Source: CAZRWH01 sp964603905
GTDB lineage: Bacteria; Patescibacteriota; Gracilibacteria; UBA1369; UBA12470
NCBI GenBank assembly: GCA_964603905.1
Contig: CAZRWH010000004.1
Location: forward strand, 1 to 61,515
Direction of reading: 5' to 3'
Length of the DNA stretch: 61,515 nucleotides
The translations under genes were made by a program, and so were the position numbers. Under the pieces are notes generated by a model. It worked only from the letters and a program-made list of their open reading frames with translations, had not been told where the DNA came from and ran no database searches. Below are positions 52,651-60,271 of this stretch, piece by piece. The stretch's first letter is position 1. The number at the start of each line of letters is the position of its first letter.

Positions 52651-52660
52651 GTATAACAAC

Positions 52661-52690
52661 AAAAAACCTGCCATCACTGGCAGGCCTTTT
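52661..52690 (+). terminator. Bidirectional intrinsic terminator between dcd and ahpC
   Basis: CCTGCCA (52667-52673), TCAC loop, TGGCAGG (52678-52684), followed by CCTTTT and preceded by six A (52661-52666). It can end transcription from dcd (plus) and, with the better T-run, from the peroxiredoxin gene (minus). Confidence 0.85.
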
Positions 52691-52721
52691 GCTTAGGGTG
52701 TCAAAACTTAACCGGTAAGAT

Positions 52722-53276
52722 TTACGCTTTCCCAAGTGTGTCATCACCTTTCTTCCATCCTACAGGACAAAGATCCCCTGTTTGGAAAGCAGTGATAAGT
52801 CTTAGAAGCTCATCAACATTTCGTCCAACTCCAAGATCGTTTACCATGTAAGATTTCAAGATTCCGTTTGGATCAATCAAGAAAGCTCCACGCAAACTAA
52901 TTCCTTCGTCCTCAAGAAGAACATTGTAATTGAAACTTGCATCTTTTGTGAGGTCACTTAGAAGCGGGTAGTTAAGATCTCCAAGATCTCCTTTGCACCA
53001 AGCTTCGTGAGAGTAGACGCTGTCTACGCTTACACCAAGAACTTGAGTGTTAAGATCTTCGAACTCTTTGTGTCGTTTGCTGAGCTCAATTAGCTCTGTT
53101 GGGCAAACAAAAGTGAAGTCAAGTGGGTAGAAAAATAGAAGGGTCCATTTTCCTTTGAAGTCTTCGAGAGAGTATCGGCGTTTCTCGCCTTTGTAGTACC
53201 CCTCCATCTCGAAATCAGGGGCAGGTTGATTGATTTGTAGAGGTGCGCAGCACCCGAAATCATCGTCTTTGTACAT
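52722..53276 (-). CDS. 2-Cys peroxiredoxin (AhpC/Prx1 type)
   Basis: A 184-residue peroxiredoxin. The peroxidatic cysteine is C58 in FYPLDFTFVCPTE; the resolving cysteine is C170 in DLCPVGW. It reduces H2O2 and alkyl hydroperoxides; the electron donor (AhpF or a thioredoxin) is not in the window. TTTAAC sits 9 nt before the ATG. It follows the PerR-like and superoxide reductase genes on the same strand, consistent with one peroxide-stress unit. Confidence 0.95.
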   Translation of the reverse strand: MYKDDDFGCCAPLQINQPAPDFEMEGYYKGEKRRYSLEDFKGKWTLLFFYPLDFTFVCPTELIELSKRHKEFEDLNTQVLGVSVDSVYSHEAWCKGDLGDLNYPLLSDLTKDASFNYNVLLEDEGISLRGAFLIDPNGILKSYMVNDLGVGRNVDELLRLITAFQTGDLCPVGWKKGDDTLGKA

Positions 53277-53362
53277 TTTTTTTGGGTTAAATTGTTAATT
53301 ATTTATGAATTTTGTTTAAAGAAAACAAGCGGCCATAAAGGCTCAAAATTTCTCTCCTCTAT

Positions 53363-53404
53363 AATCTGTAATCTGTCATCTGTGATCTGTCATCTGTGAT
53401 CTAA
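53363..53404 (+). repeat. Heptamer array between superoxide reductase and peroxiredoxin genes
   Basis: AATCTGT, AATCTGT, CATCTGT, GATCTGT, CATCTGT, GATCTAA, six units that differ almost only at the first base. The last unit includes the stop codon of the superoxide reductase gene (minus strand). No hairpin precedes it. Confidence 0.9.
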
Positions 53405-53829
53405 CTAGACTCCCAAACCCCATGCAGATTGCAGTAGGCAAGAGCATAAAGATCATCCGAATACTCAACTCCTTCAAAGAATGCAACAGGCTGATCTCCA
53501 GCTTTGAGTGTGATTTTTTTGATAGGAGAAGCTCCATTGTCTCCATAAAGTTCAACTGTTGTAATTGAGTGAGCATCTTCCATCGGATGAGGGATCGATC
53601 CAACTTTTACATTAACGCCACCGTCAGTAGCTTCAATAACGGGGACATGTTTCTCTTGCGCTTCACCACCAGTGAACTCTTCACCAAGATGATGGACAAC
53701 TTCGAACTCATTTTTCCCAACTTTACAAAGTGGGCATTTGTAATCATCTGGCTGATCTTCGAATGAAGTTCCGTCGTTTTTTGCTGGGTCGTAGATCCAG
53801 GCGCAAACTTTACATCTATGTTTGTGCAT
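53401..53829 (-). CDS. Rubredoxin-superoxide reductase fusion
   Basis: A 142-residue protein. Residues 1-42: a shortened rubredoxin (C6-x2-C9, C32-x2-C35). Residues 56-142: superoxide reductase centre with EKHVP (H61), HPM (H81), H87 and CNLHG (C133, H136), the complete His4-Cys iron site, with E59-K60 as the catalytic pair. It reduces superoxide to H2O2, which the downstream peroxiredoxin would remove; the fused rubredoxin supplies electrons. Lies 14 nt after the PerR-like gene. Confidence 0.95.
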   Translation of the reverse strand: MHKHRCKVCAWIYDPAKNDGTSFEDQPDDYKCPLCKVGKNEFEVVHHLGEEFTGGEAQEKHVPVIEATDGGVNVKVGSIPHPMEDAHSITTVELYGDNGASPIKKITLKAGDQPVAFFEGVEYSDDLYALAYCNLHGVWESS

Positions 53830-53843
53830 AATATTTTTTTTAT

Positions 53844-54248
53844 TTAAGATTTACAGTCTTTGCAAAAGCCTGGGATCTCAATGCGTTCTGTGTTGATTTG
53901 GAATCCAGAATCTTTGATTTGTTTTGAGCAAGGCATTTTGCATTCACAGTCAAATATATCTGTTACTTCTCCACATTCTTTGCAGATCAAATGAATATGC
54001 GGATTAGTATTACCGTCGTACCTAGTTTTTTTGTCTTTGGTTTGTAGCTTGATTATAAAATCGTTCGACGCTAAGAAGTCGAGATTTCTATAAACCGTAG
54101 CAAAACTAACATTTGGCATCCGTTTAATAACCATTTTGTGGATCTCTTGTGCAGTCGGATGACATCCAACATTGCACAGTTCCTCAAGGATTACTTGCCT
54201 TTGTTTGGTTAAACGGTGGTTCGTATTTTTGATATATTCTTGTAACAT
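53844..54248 (-). CDS. Fur family regulator, PerR-like
   Basis: A 134-residue Fur-type repressor. The winged helix contains FATVYRNLDFLA; the regulatory site ligands of PerR all have equivalents: His in CHPTAQE, Asp in TRYDG, His-x-His in PHIHLIC, Asp in EVTDIF. A structural zinc site is offered by CKEC and the C-terminal FCKDC. Co-located with superoxide reductase and peroxiredoxin, so peroxide sensing is likely, but Fur-type iron sensing is possible. Its mRNA is predicted to be leaderless. Confidence 0.9.
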   Translation of the reverse strand: MLQEYIKNTNHRLTKQRQVILEELCNVGCHPTAQEIHKMVIKRMPNVSFATVYRNLDFLASNDFIIKLQTKDKKTRYDGNTNPHIHLICKECGEVTDIFDCECKMPCSKQIKDSGFQINTERIEIPGFCKDCKS

Positions 54249-54283
54249 AACTTAATGATATTCATTATCATTAAGAAAGTCAA
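54249..54283 (-). promoter_or_regulatory. Fur/PerR-type box in the promoter of the regulator gene
   Basis: Minus strand: TTGACT (54278-54283), exact 17-nt spacer, TATCAT (54255-54260), then 6 nt to the ATG at 54248, so the transcript would start at the ATG. Across spacer and -10 lies the palindrome TGATATT-C-ATTATCA (54256-54270), 14 of 15 to the 7-1-7 Fur form TGATAAT-N-ATTATCA, extended to TAA...TTA outside. Confidence 0.8.
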
Positions 54284-54302
54284 AGGTTTTTTTGTTTTTT
54301 TT

Positions 54303-54337
54303 AGGCGCAAGGATAAAGGCGTAAGGCAAAAGTAGAT
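54303..54337 (+). repeat. Heptamer array
   Basis: AGGCGCA, AGGATAA, AGGCGTA, AGGCAAA, AGTAGAT. Shares the unit AGGATAA with the array at 20026. Lies between the PerR-like promoter and the 3' end of a small gene. Confidence 0.8.
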
Positions 54338-54339
54338 GA

Positions 54340-54546
54340 TTAGACTTTGTCCCTCGGATGGCCATTGTGATCGTAATCTCGCATAGGGAAAACTCCATTA
54401 GTAGGTTTGCCTTTGCTCGACCTCCTTAATATTTTCATGACATCCGATATTTCAGGGTCAATCGATTCATCTTCTTTAGGACGAACATCTTCAGAATCAT
54501 TGCCATCATCATGGCACACTTCTAGTTTATTTATGGTCATTCTCAA
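54340..54546 (-). CDS. Small acidic hypothetical protein
   Basis: A 68-residue protein rich in D and E, with a basic middle (ILRRSSKGKP) and a C-terminal segment RDYDHNGHPRDKV. No membrane helix or known motif. Placed between the PerR-like gene and mutL on the same strand as both. It may be genuine, but support is limited to an open frame and an A/T-rich leader. Confidence 0.45.
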   Translation of the reverse strand: MRMTINKLEVCHDDGNDSEDVRPKEDESIDPEISDVMKILRRSSKGKPTNGVFPMRDYDHNGHPRDKV

Positions 54547-54583
54547 ACAGTTAATTTATAAACAGAAAAATTATATCACTTCA

Positions 54584-56320
54584 CTAAAAATTCTTCCTCT
54601 TAAAACCCTTTTCAAGGTCATCATAAGTCATCCTAATCATACTTGGGCGACCATGTGGACAAGTTTCGCATCGATCAATTTTTGTAAGTTGATCAAGCAA
54701 AGCCTGCATTTCTACAAGAGACAACTTTTGTCCAAATTTAATAGCACTTCTACAAGCTGCATAGTGCAGAAGATGTTCGCGTTTGTCCTGTAAAGAGTGA
54801 GTTCGGCCATCATTCATAATGTCATCAACCATGCCGCGAAGTAGCTCTCCAGGGTCTTTTTTTGCCATGTCAGCAGGGACAGAAGTAACAATAAAGGTAT
54901 TGCCGCCAAACTCCTCAATTCCAAATCCAATCTCAGAAAGAGCCGAAACGTTTTCGCGCAAAGCGTCAGCTTCTGAAGCAGAGAAGTCCACGCTTTGTGG
55001 AGCCAAAACAGGTTGAGAAACAACCTGAGCCTCACGAAGTGCGGCCATAAGTTTTTCATACATTACGCGTTCATGAGCAGCATGTTGGTCAATAATTACA
55101 AGCCCCTCTTGGTCCTCGGCCAAAATATAAGAATTTCCAATTTGAGCGACAGCTCTTAGATTTGGCACTTCCTCCTCAATACGACCTGCTTGCGCAATTT
55201 TGAAGCTTTCTTCTCGGTTAACATTTTCGATGTGTTGCTTGATACCACGTGGTTCTCGCAGATCCATTTGGATTGGTGTGGCGCTAGTCGTTTGAGGTAC
55301 GAAATCTCGATCCACGGTCATTTTCGGCATGAGCATGTGTTTGTCGAGAGCCGCTTTTGTGCTTTTTAATACAGTTTTATAAACCTCGTTTTGATTCAAA
55401 AATCTAACCTCCAATTTTCGCGGATGTACATTTACATCAACCTCGGATTCAGGGAGGTTAATCTTAAGAAAAAACCAAGGATGTTTCCCGTGCATCAACA
55501 TAGAATGAAACCCTTCCTTTACGGCATGTGCCAGAAGGTGGTTTTTTATCATACGTCCATTCAAAGAGATGAATTGCCCTTTCCTATTAGATTTAGAAAT
55601 GATTGGCTTGCCAACAAAACCTGTGATTTGTAATGAAGATGCACAGTAGTAAATTGGAACCAAATTCTCAGCAACCTCAGAGCCAAAAAGAGCCTCAATT
55701 CGTTCCTCAAGTGTGCTTGCTGCAACATCCAAAACTATCTTGCCGTCACTAACAAGACGAAAAGAGATTTGCGGATTAGTTAATGAAAACTCCTGCAATA
55801 GCTCGGTTATATATTTGTGCTCAGTATTTTGAGTTTTCATATATTTGCGTCGAGCAGGAGTGTTATAGAAAAGATTAAAAACAGAAATCTTGGTGCCTTC
55901 AGGACAACCGTGCGCTCTATTTTCAACAATTTGTCCGTCATCAATCTTAAGGAAAAGACCTTCAACTTCGTCTCGAGCTTTTGTCTCCATTTCACATTTG
56001 GCAACAGAGGCAATTGAAGCGAGAGCCTCTCCACGAAAACCAAGACTTGATATCCGGAAAAGATCCTCAGCAGAAGAAATCTTGCTTGTTGCATGCCTTT
56101 CCCACGCCATTTTGGCATCATCTTCGCGCAGACCAAATCCGTTGTCAGTAATAATAATAGCTTCAAGTCCACCCGCAACAATTTCACAAGTAACTGAAGT
56201 TGAGCCAGCATCAATCGAATTTTCTATCAATTCTTTAACAACAGATGACGGCCTCTCGATGACCTCTCCAGCCGCTATCTTGTTGATTAAGTCGGGTGAT
56301 AATTGCTTTATTTGAGCCAT
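54584..56320 (-). CDS. mutL: DNA mismatch repair protein MutL, endonuclease type
   Basis: About 578 residues from the ATG at 56320, which gives the normal MutL start (MAQIKQLSPDLINKIAAGEV). GHKL ATPase motifs: ELIENSIDAG (31-40), TDNGFG (58-63), SLGFRGEAL (92-100). The C-terminal endonuclease metal motif DQHAAHERVMYE begins at D411, with ACR and CPHGRP (554-559) completing the site, so this is the nicking MutL of organisms without MutH. No mutS in the window. The longer start at 56353 adds 11 non-homologous residues. Confidence 0.93.
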   Translation of the reverse strand: MAQIKQLSPDLINKIAAGEVIERPSSVVKELIENSIDAGSTSVTCEIVAGGLEAIIITDNGFGLREDDAKMAWERHATSKISSAEDLFRISSLGFRGEALASIASVAKCEMETKARDEVEGLFLKIDDGQIVENRAHGCPEGTKISVFNLFYNTPARRKYMKTQNTEHKYITELLQEFSLTNPQISFRLVSDGKIVLDVAASTLEERIEALFGSEVAENLVPIYYCASSLQITGFVGKPIISKSNRKGQFISLNGRMIKNHLLAHAVKEGFHSMLMHGKHPWFFLKINLPESEVDVNVHPRKLEVRFLNQNEVYKTVLKSTKAALDKHMLMPKMTVDRDFVPQTTSATPIQMDLREPRGIKQHIENVNREESFKIAQAGRIEEEVPNLRAVAQIGNSYILAEDQEGLVIIDQHAAHERVMYEKLMAALREAQVVSQPVLAPQSVDFSASEADALRENVSALSEIGFGIEEFGGNTFIVTSVPADMAKKDPGELLRGMVDDIMNDGRTHSLQDKREHLLHYAACRSAIKFGQKLSLVEMQALLDQLTKIDRCETCPHGRPSMIRMTYDDLEKGFKRKNF

Positions 56321-56454
56321 TTGTAGGAAATTAATGTGGACTTCATTGTGCAAATTTAAAAGGCGGTTGCATACTAATTGGAATTGACAAAACGCCTAAA
56401 ATCCGTAAAATAACCAACTTAAGTGGTAGAATACCGCAAGCGAAAAAGAGACCT

Positions 56455-56495
56455 CCATTGCCACTTACTTCTCACTACTCATTACTCACTGATAA
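56455..56495 (+). repeat. Heptamer array ending at the M23 peptidase start
   Basis: CCATTGC, CACTTAC, TTCTCAC, TACTCAT, TACTCAC, TGATAAA, then the ATG at 56496. It starts with the CCAT spacer seen in hairpin elements; only a weak hairpin precedes it. Confidence 0.7.
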
Positions 56496-57713
56496 ATGTC
56501 ACAAGTAAACGAAGAAGCACGAAAAGCCAGACATAAAAAATTCTTTTCAATATACGCCTCAAAACCAACAACAGGTCGTCTAAAGCATGGTCTGTCTAAG
56601 GTTAGAAGGTCGCTAAACGCATACTCTCCGGCAAAAGCTGGATCTTCTGCGTTTGAAGCACCAACATCTCGTATCCACACACCACAAAAATTCGCCAAGA
56701 ACATGATTATGCTTACATTGGCGTTTTTCTTAATAACATCTTTTGATATTGGACGTGCGGCAATCGATGCAGGAGAGGGTTGGCAAGTACAGTTCGAAGC
56801 AGGGGATACTCTGGCAATAAGCGCTGACGTAAGTATGCTGGCAGATCAAGAAGGATATTTATTGAAATCGATGCCTCTTACAGGTGAGGCAACTTACAGC
56901 ACAAACAGAAAAGATGACGTTTTCTACATGGTTCAAAGTGGAGATTCTCTATCGCTCATCGCGTATAGATTTGGACTCAGTCAAAACACGATCATGGCAG
57001 CGAACGAAATGAAAAATGCCAATTACCTAAAAGTAGGAAAAGAGCTAAAAGTACCACCAAAAGACGGAGCATACGTTGAAGTAGATAGCGGCGATACGCT
57101 GACAGAGCTGGTAGACGAATACAAAGGAGACTTAGCTCTTACACAAGAGCTTAACGAAATCGCAGATGCAGGAGCTATCGTCGATGGAGAAGAGATTTTT
57201 ATCGTTGGAGACGACGTTGCAGCAGAGTACTTGTCATCAATTGCACCGGTATATGTAGGATCAAGTTATTCATACACAGGAGGGTCCGATGTAGGAACCT
57301 CTTATATAAATACTCAAGTTGATACAACTTACGCTTCAGCAGATTTTGTATATCCAACACAAGGAGCTCTAACACAAGGATATTATGCAGGTCATTACGC
57401 ATACGATGTTGCAGATAGAAGCAAGCCAGCAATTGTCTCAGTATCTAGCGGGGTTGTAACAACAGCAAAATATGGATGGAACGGAGGATACGGTAATTAC
57501 ATAATTGTTGACCACCAAAACGGATACAAATCATTGTATGCTCACAACGAAGAAATTTACGTTTCAGCAGGAGAATATGTCTCTACAGGACAGGTTATCG
57601 GTAAGATGGGTAACTCAGGACGTGTTTATGGAGCTACAGGTATTCACCTTCACTTCGAAATCAGTTACAACGGGTATAAATTCCCTGGTTGTGACGTAGG
57701 TATTTGTTACTAG
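56496..57713 (+). CDS. LysM-M23 peptidoglycan endopeptidase
   Basis: A 405-residue envelope protein. Basic cytoplasmic tail (1-66), one membrane helix (about 67-88), LysM domain 1 (143-188, MVQSGDSLSLIAYRFG), LysM domain 2 (192-238, EVDSGDTLTEL), linker, then an M23 domain with zinc ligands H300 and D304 (HYAYD) and H386 in HLHFE, catalytic H350 or H384. Probably trims peptidoglycan cross-links. Its start codon directly follows a heptamer array. Confidence 0.92.
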   Translation: MSQVNEEARKARHKKFFSIYASKPTTGRLKHGLSKVRRSLNAYSPAKAGSSAFEAPTSRIHTPQKFAKNMIMLTLAFFLITSFDIGRAAIDAGEGWQVQFEAGDTLAISADVSMLADQEGYLLKSMPLTGEATYSTNRKDDVFYMVQSGDSLSLIAYRFGLSQNTIMAANEMKNANYLKVGKELKVPPKDGAYVEVDSGDTLTELVDEYKGDLALTQELNEIADAGAIVDGEEIFIVGDDVAAEYLSSIAPVYVGSSYSYTGGSDVGTSYINTQVDTTYASADFVYPTQGALTQGYYAGHYAYDVADRSKPAIVSVSSGVVTTAKYGWNGGYGNYIIVDHQNGYKSLYAHNEEIYVSAGEYVSTGQVIGKMGNSGRVYGATGIHLHFEISYNGYKFPGCDVGICY

Positions 57714-57726
57714 TTTTAATCTGGAA

Positions 57727-58242
57727 ATGACGCTCGAAAGATGCAAAAACTGCGAGGGGGGAACTCGATGTGTTTTGTTAGAAACATTTTTTGATTCTGG
57801 AAAAGACATCTCAAGACTAGACGAGATAATAGAATTTGGAGTTGGTCCTCATATAAATATTTCAGACTTGTCTATAAATGAGTCAAAATGGAGCATTGAC
57901 GAGGAGATTAGAGATAAATGGAATTCAATCACCCCAGAGGTGAGAAGAAGATTGGTCCGGTCGATGAGAAGACGAAGATTTTCCGCGTGGGAAAGTCTTC
58001 AAGAAGCAATAGAATCAGAAGATCCTCTTTCGGTGCTGTTTACCGATAGTGAAATAGATGCACTTTACATCGCATTTCACAGCGGCGGGAGATGTCACGT
58101 CGATTGTCGAGGGATAATAGTAGGAAACGATTTGAGACCGAGGCTACAGGAGAAATGGAATAGCTTGCCAACAGATCTGAGGATGGGAATGCTAAGGTCT
58201 ATCCGAACACCAAAAATGGCTCCATGGAAGCCAAGAACGTAA
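57727..58242 (+). CDS. Hypothetical protein with internal repeat
   Basis: A 171-residue protein, 13 nt after the M23 gene. Two related segments are visible: EIRDKWNSITPEVRRRLVRSMRR (about 60-82) and RLQEKWNSLPTDLRMGMLRSIR (about 137-158). Four cysteines stand in two pairs (CKNC at 6-9; GRCHVDC near 123-129), each preceding one segment by a similar distance, so the protein may be a duplicated metal-binding module. No known family. Confidence 0.65.
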   Translation: MTLERCKNCEGGTRCVLLETFFDSGKDISRLDEIIEFGVGPHINISDLSINESKWSIDEEIRDKWNSITPEVRRRLVRSMRRRRFSAWESLQEAIESEDPLSVLFTDSEIDALYIAFHSGGRCHVDCRGIIVGNDLRPRLQEKWNSLPTDLRMGMLRSIRTPKMAPWKPRT

Positions 58243-58305
58243 AAACGTCTTTCGCGTAGATTGTTTTTCCACTACAATACCCCCGGTCTAACCTCCAAAG
58301 CCTAA

Positions 58306-58560
58306 ATGTGGCGTAAAATACTACACCTACCTCGCAATTTTGCCGTGACACTAATCAGTGTGTATCAGCATACGCTGTCACCTGACCACGGTCCTCTTAA
58401 ACATGTTTTTAAAGGTGGGTTTTGTCGCTATACACCCAGTTGTTCCGACTATACAAAAATGTCTTTGAAAAAGGACGGCTTGATAAAAGGCGGCATCAAA
58501 GGTGCTTGGCGCATTTTGCGTTGCAACCCATGGAGCAAAGGCGGGCTGGATTTACCTTAA
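58306..58560 (+). CDS. yidD: Membrane protein insertion efficiency factor YidD
   Basis: An 84-residue protein with a basic amphipathic start and the YidD signature GGFCRYTPSCSDYTKMSLKK near 37-56 followed by GAWRILRCNPWSKGGLDLP. YidD aids YidC-dependent insertion at the membrane. It normally neighbours rnpA and yidC, which are absent here; it stands alone between an unknown gene and purH. Confidence 0.93.
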   Translation: MWRKILHLPRNFAVTLISVYQHTLSPDHGPLKHVFKGGFCRYTPSCSDYTKMSLKKDGLIKGGIKGAWRILRCNPWSKGGLDLP

Positions 58561-58562
58561 AT

Positions 58563-58621
58563 AGCCTGCCCGCAGGGCTCCAATACTACAACCACCACTA
58601 CAACTACTAACTACTTAAACT
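58563..58621 (+). repeat. Hairpin-heptamer element ending at the purH start
   Basis: Hairpin AGCCTGC-CC-GCA-G-GGCT (58563-58579, 7 bp with one bulged G), spacer CCAAT, then CTAC/CAAC-rich heptamers (58585-58621) that end one base before the purH ATG at 58622. It starts 3 nt after the yidD stop. Confidence 0.75.
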
Positions 58622-60217
58622 ATGAACCCCGAAAGTACCGAAGGAATTCTACCAATAAAAAGAGCACTCATCTCAGTTTCCGATAAAACGGGAATCGTCG
58701 AACTAGCCCAAGCTTTACAAGAGCACGGGACGGAAATACTGTCGACAGGCGGAACTGCAAAAGTACTTAAAGAGGCAGGAGTCGAAGTAAGAGAGGTTTC
58801 AGAATACGCAGGATCACCTGAAATCATGGAAGGCCGCGTAAAAACTTTACACCCAAAAATTCACGGAGGACTACTTGCAGTACGGGAGTCAAAAGAGCAC
58901 ATGCAACAAGCAGAAGAGAACGGCATCGGTATGATCGATATGGTTGTGATTAACCTTTATCCTTTTCAAAAAACAATAGCGCAGGAAGGAGTTACAGAAG
59001 AAGAGGCGATCGAGCAAATAGATATCGGAGGGCCATCAATGCTTAGAAGCGCAGCAAAAAATTTCAAATATGTTGCGTCAGTCACAGCAATCAAAGATTA
59101 CCCAATGATAATCGACTCCATCAAAACACACGGTGGAATCGGATTTGAAATGAGACGAACTTTGGCTTCAAAAGTTTTTGCAAAAACTTCTTACTACGAC
59201 CAAAAAATCGCAGAGTACATGAAGAGCAAAGGCGGAGAAGTGGAACTTCTAGACCTACATTACGAAAAAGTACAAAAGCTTCGATACGGAGAAAACCCTC
59301 ACCAAAAAGCGGCTTTCTTCCGAGACCCACACAATCACTACCCAAACGTAACAAACGCCAAGAAACTTCAGGGAAAAGAGCTGTCTTTTAACAATATAGT
59401 TGATGCAGACGGAGCTCTTGAGCTGGTAAAAGATTTCGACCGCCCAACAGCTGCCGTAATCAAACACACAAACCCTTGTGGAGTTGCATCTGCCGATACT
59501 ATGACAACAGCACTAATTAAGGCTCACCAGGTTGATCCGATGTCAGCATTTGGATGTGTAATTGCAATGAACCGTGAATGTACAAAAGAGATTGCTCAAT
59601 ACGTAAAAGAGAATAAACTTTTTGTTGAGATGATTATTGCGCCTGCGTTCGCAGCTGAAGCGCTTGAAATTTTCTCAAAAAGAAAGAACCTTCGACTGCT
59701 AGAAACTGGAAAGCTAAGGCTAAATCCAATACAGCGTTCTATCAAAACTGTCTCAGGAGGAATCCTAGTTCAAAATGCAGATCAATACGTGGTAACAGAA
59801 GAAGATCTCAAGACGGTCACAAAAAAAGCTCCAACAAGCGAAGAAATAAACGCGATGCTTTTCGCTCGAAACGTTGTAAAACACGTCAAATCAAATTCAG
59901 TTGTATTCGCAAAAGTTATAAAAGATGAAGAAACAGGCGAAATGGTTGAGGTAACAACCGGTATCGGTGCAGGACAAATGTCGAGGGTCGATGCGGTCCA
60001 TATAGCAACTTACAAAGGCGGCGAAAACATCAAAGGATCGGTCATGGCTTCAGACGCATTCTTCCCATTCCCTGACGGGGTTGAAGAAGCAAGCAAGGCA
60101 GGTGTGACAGCAGTTATTCAACCTGGAGGATCAATTCGTGATGAAGAGGTCTTCAAGAGGGCAGACGAGCTGGAGATTTCGATGGTCACTACTGGGATTA
60201 GAAGCTTTAAACATTGA
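58622..60217 (+). CDS. purH: Bifunctional AICAR formyltransferase/IMP cyclohydrolase
   Basis: A 531-residue protein of full length. N-terminal cyclohydrolase: ALISVSDKTGIVELA, LSTGGTAKVL, IMEGRVKTLHPKIHGG and IGGPSMLRSAAKN. C-terminal transformylase: KLRYGENPHQKAAFF, HTNPCGVAS (catalytic His), GQMSRVDAVHIA and PGGSIRDEEVF. It carries out the last two steps of IMP synthesis. No other pur gene is in the window. It ends with TGA, and TTGACA of a possible downstream promoter overlaps the stop. Confidence 0.96.
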   Translation: MNPESTEGILPIKRALISVSDKTGIVELAQALQEHGTEILSTGGTAKVLKEAGVEVREVSEYAGSPEIMEGRVKTLHPKIHGGLLAVRESKEHMQQAEENGIGMIDMVVINLYPFQKTIAQEGVTEEEAIEQIDIGGPSMLRSAAKNFKYVASVTAIKDYPMIIDSIKTHGGIGFEMRRTLASKVFAKTSYYDQKIAEYMKSKGGEVELLDLHYEKVQKLRYGENPHQKAAFFRDPHNHYPNVTNAKKLQGKELSFNNIVDADGALELVKDFDRPTAAVIKHTNPCGVASADTMTTALIKAHQVDPMSAFGCVIAMNRECTKEIAQYVKENKLFVEMIIAPAFAAEALEIFSKRKNLRLLETGKLRLNPIQRSIKTVSGGILVQNADQYVVTEEDLKTVTKKAPTSEEINAMLFARNVVKHVKSNSVVFAKVIKDEETGEMVEVTTGIGAGQMSRVDAVHIATYKGGENIKGSVMASDAFFPFPDGVEEASKAGVTAVIQPGGSIRDEEVFKRADELEISMVTTGIRSFKH

Positions 60218-60271
60218 CAACGGAACTCCCGTATAGTGAAATACATTTGAACACTTTAACCAAACACAAAA

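Noticed and set aside
53277..53300. PerR box upstream of the peroxiredoxin gene
   Set aside because: The A/T-rich stretch has only partial dyad symmetry and matches the PerR or Fur consensus poorly.
58241..58269. Terminator after the 171-residue gene
   Set aside because: AAAAAC and GTTTTT can pair, but the stem is A/T-only apart from one G-C pair, with internal mismatches; too weak to call.
60212..60240. TTGACA overlapping the purH stop as promoter for the lipoprotein
   Set aside because: The -35 is perfect, but TATAGT lies only 12 nt downstream and no -10 fits at 16-18 nt; left uncalled.
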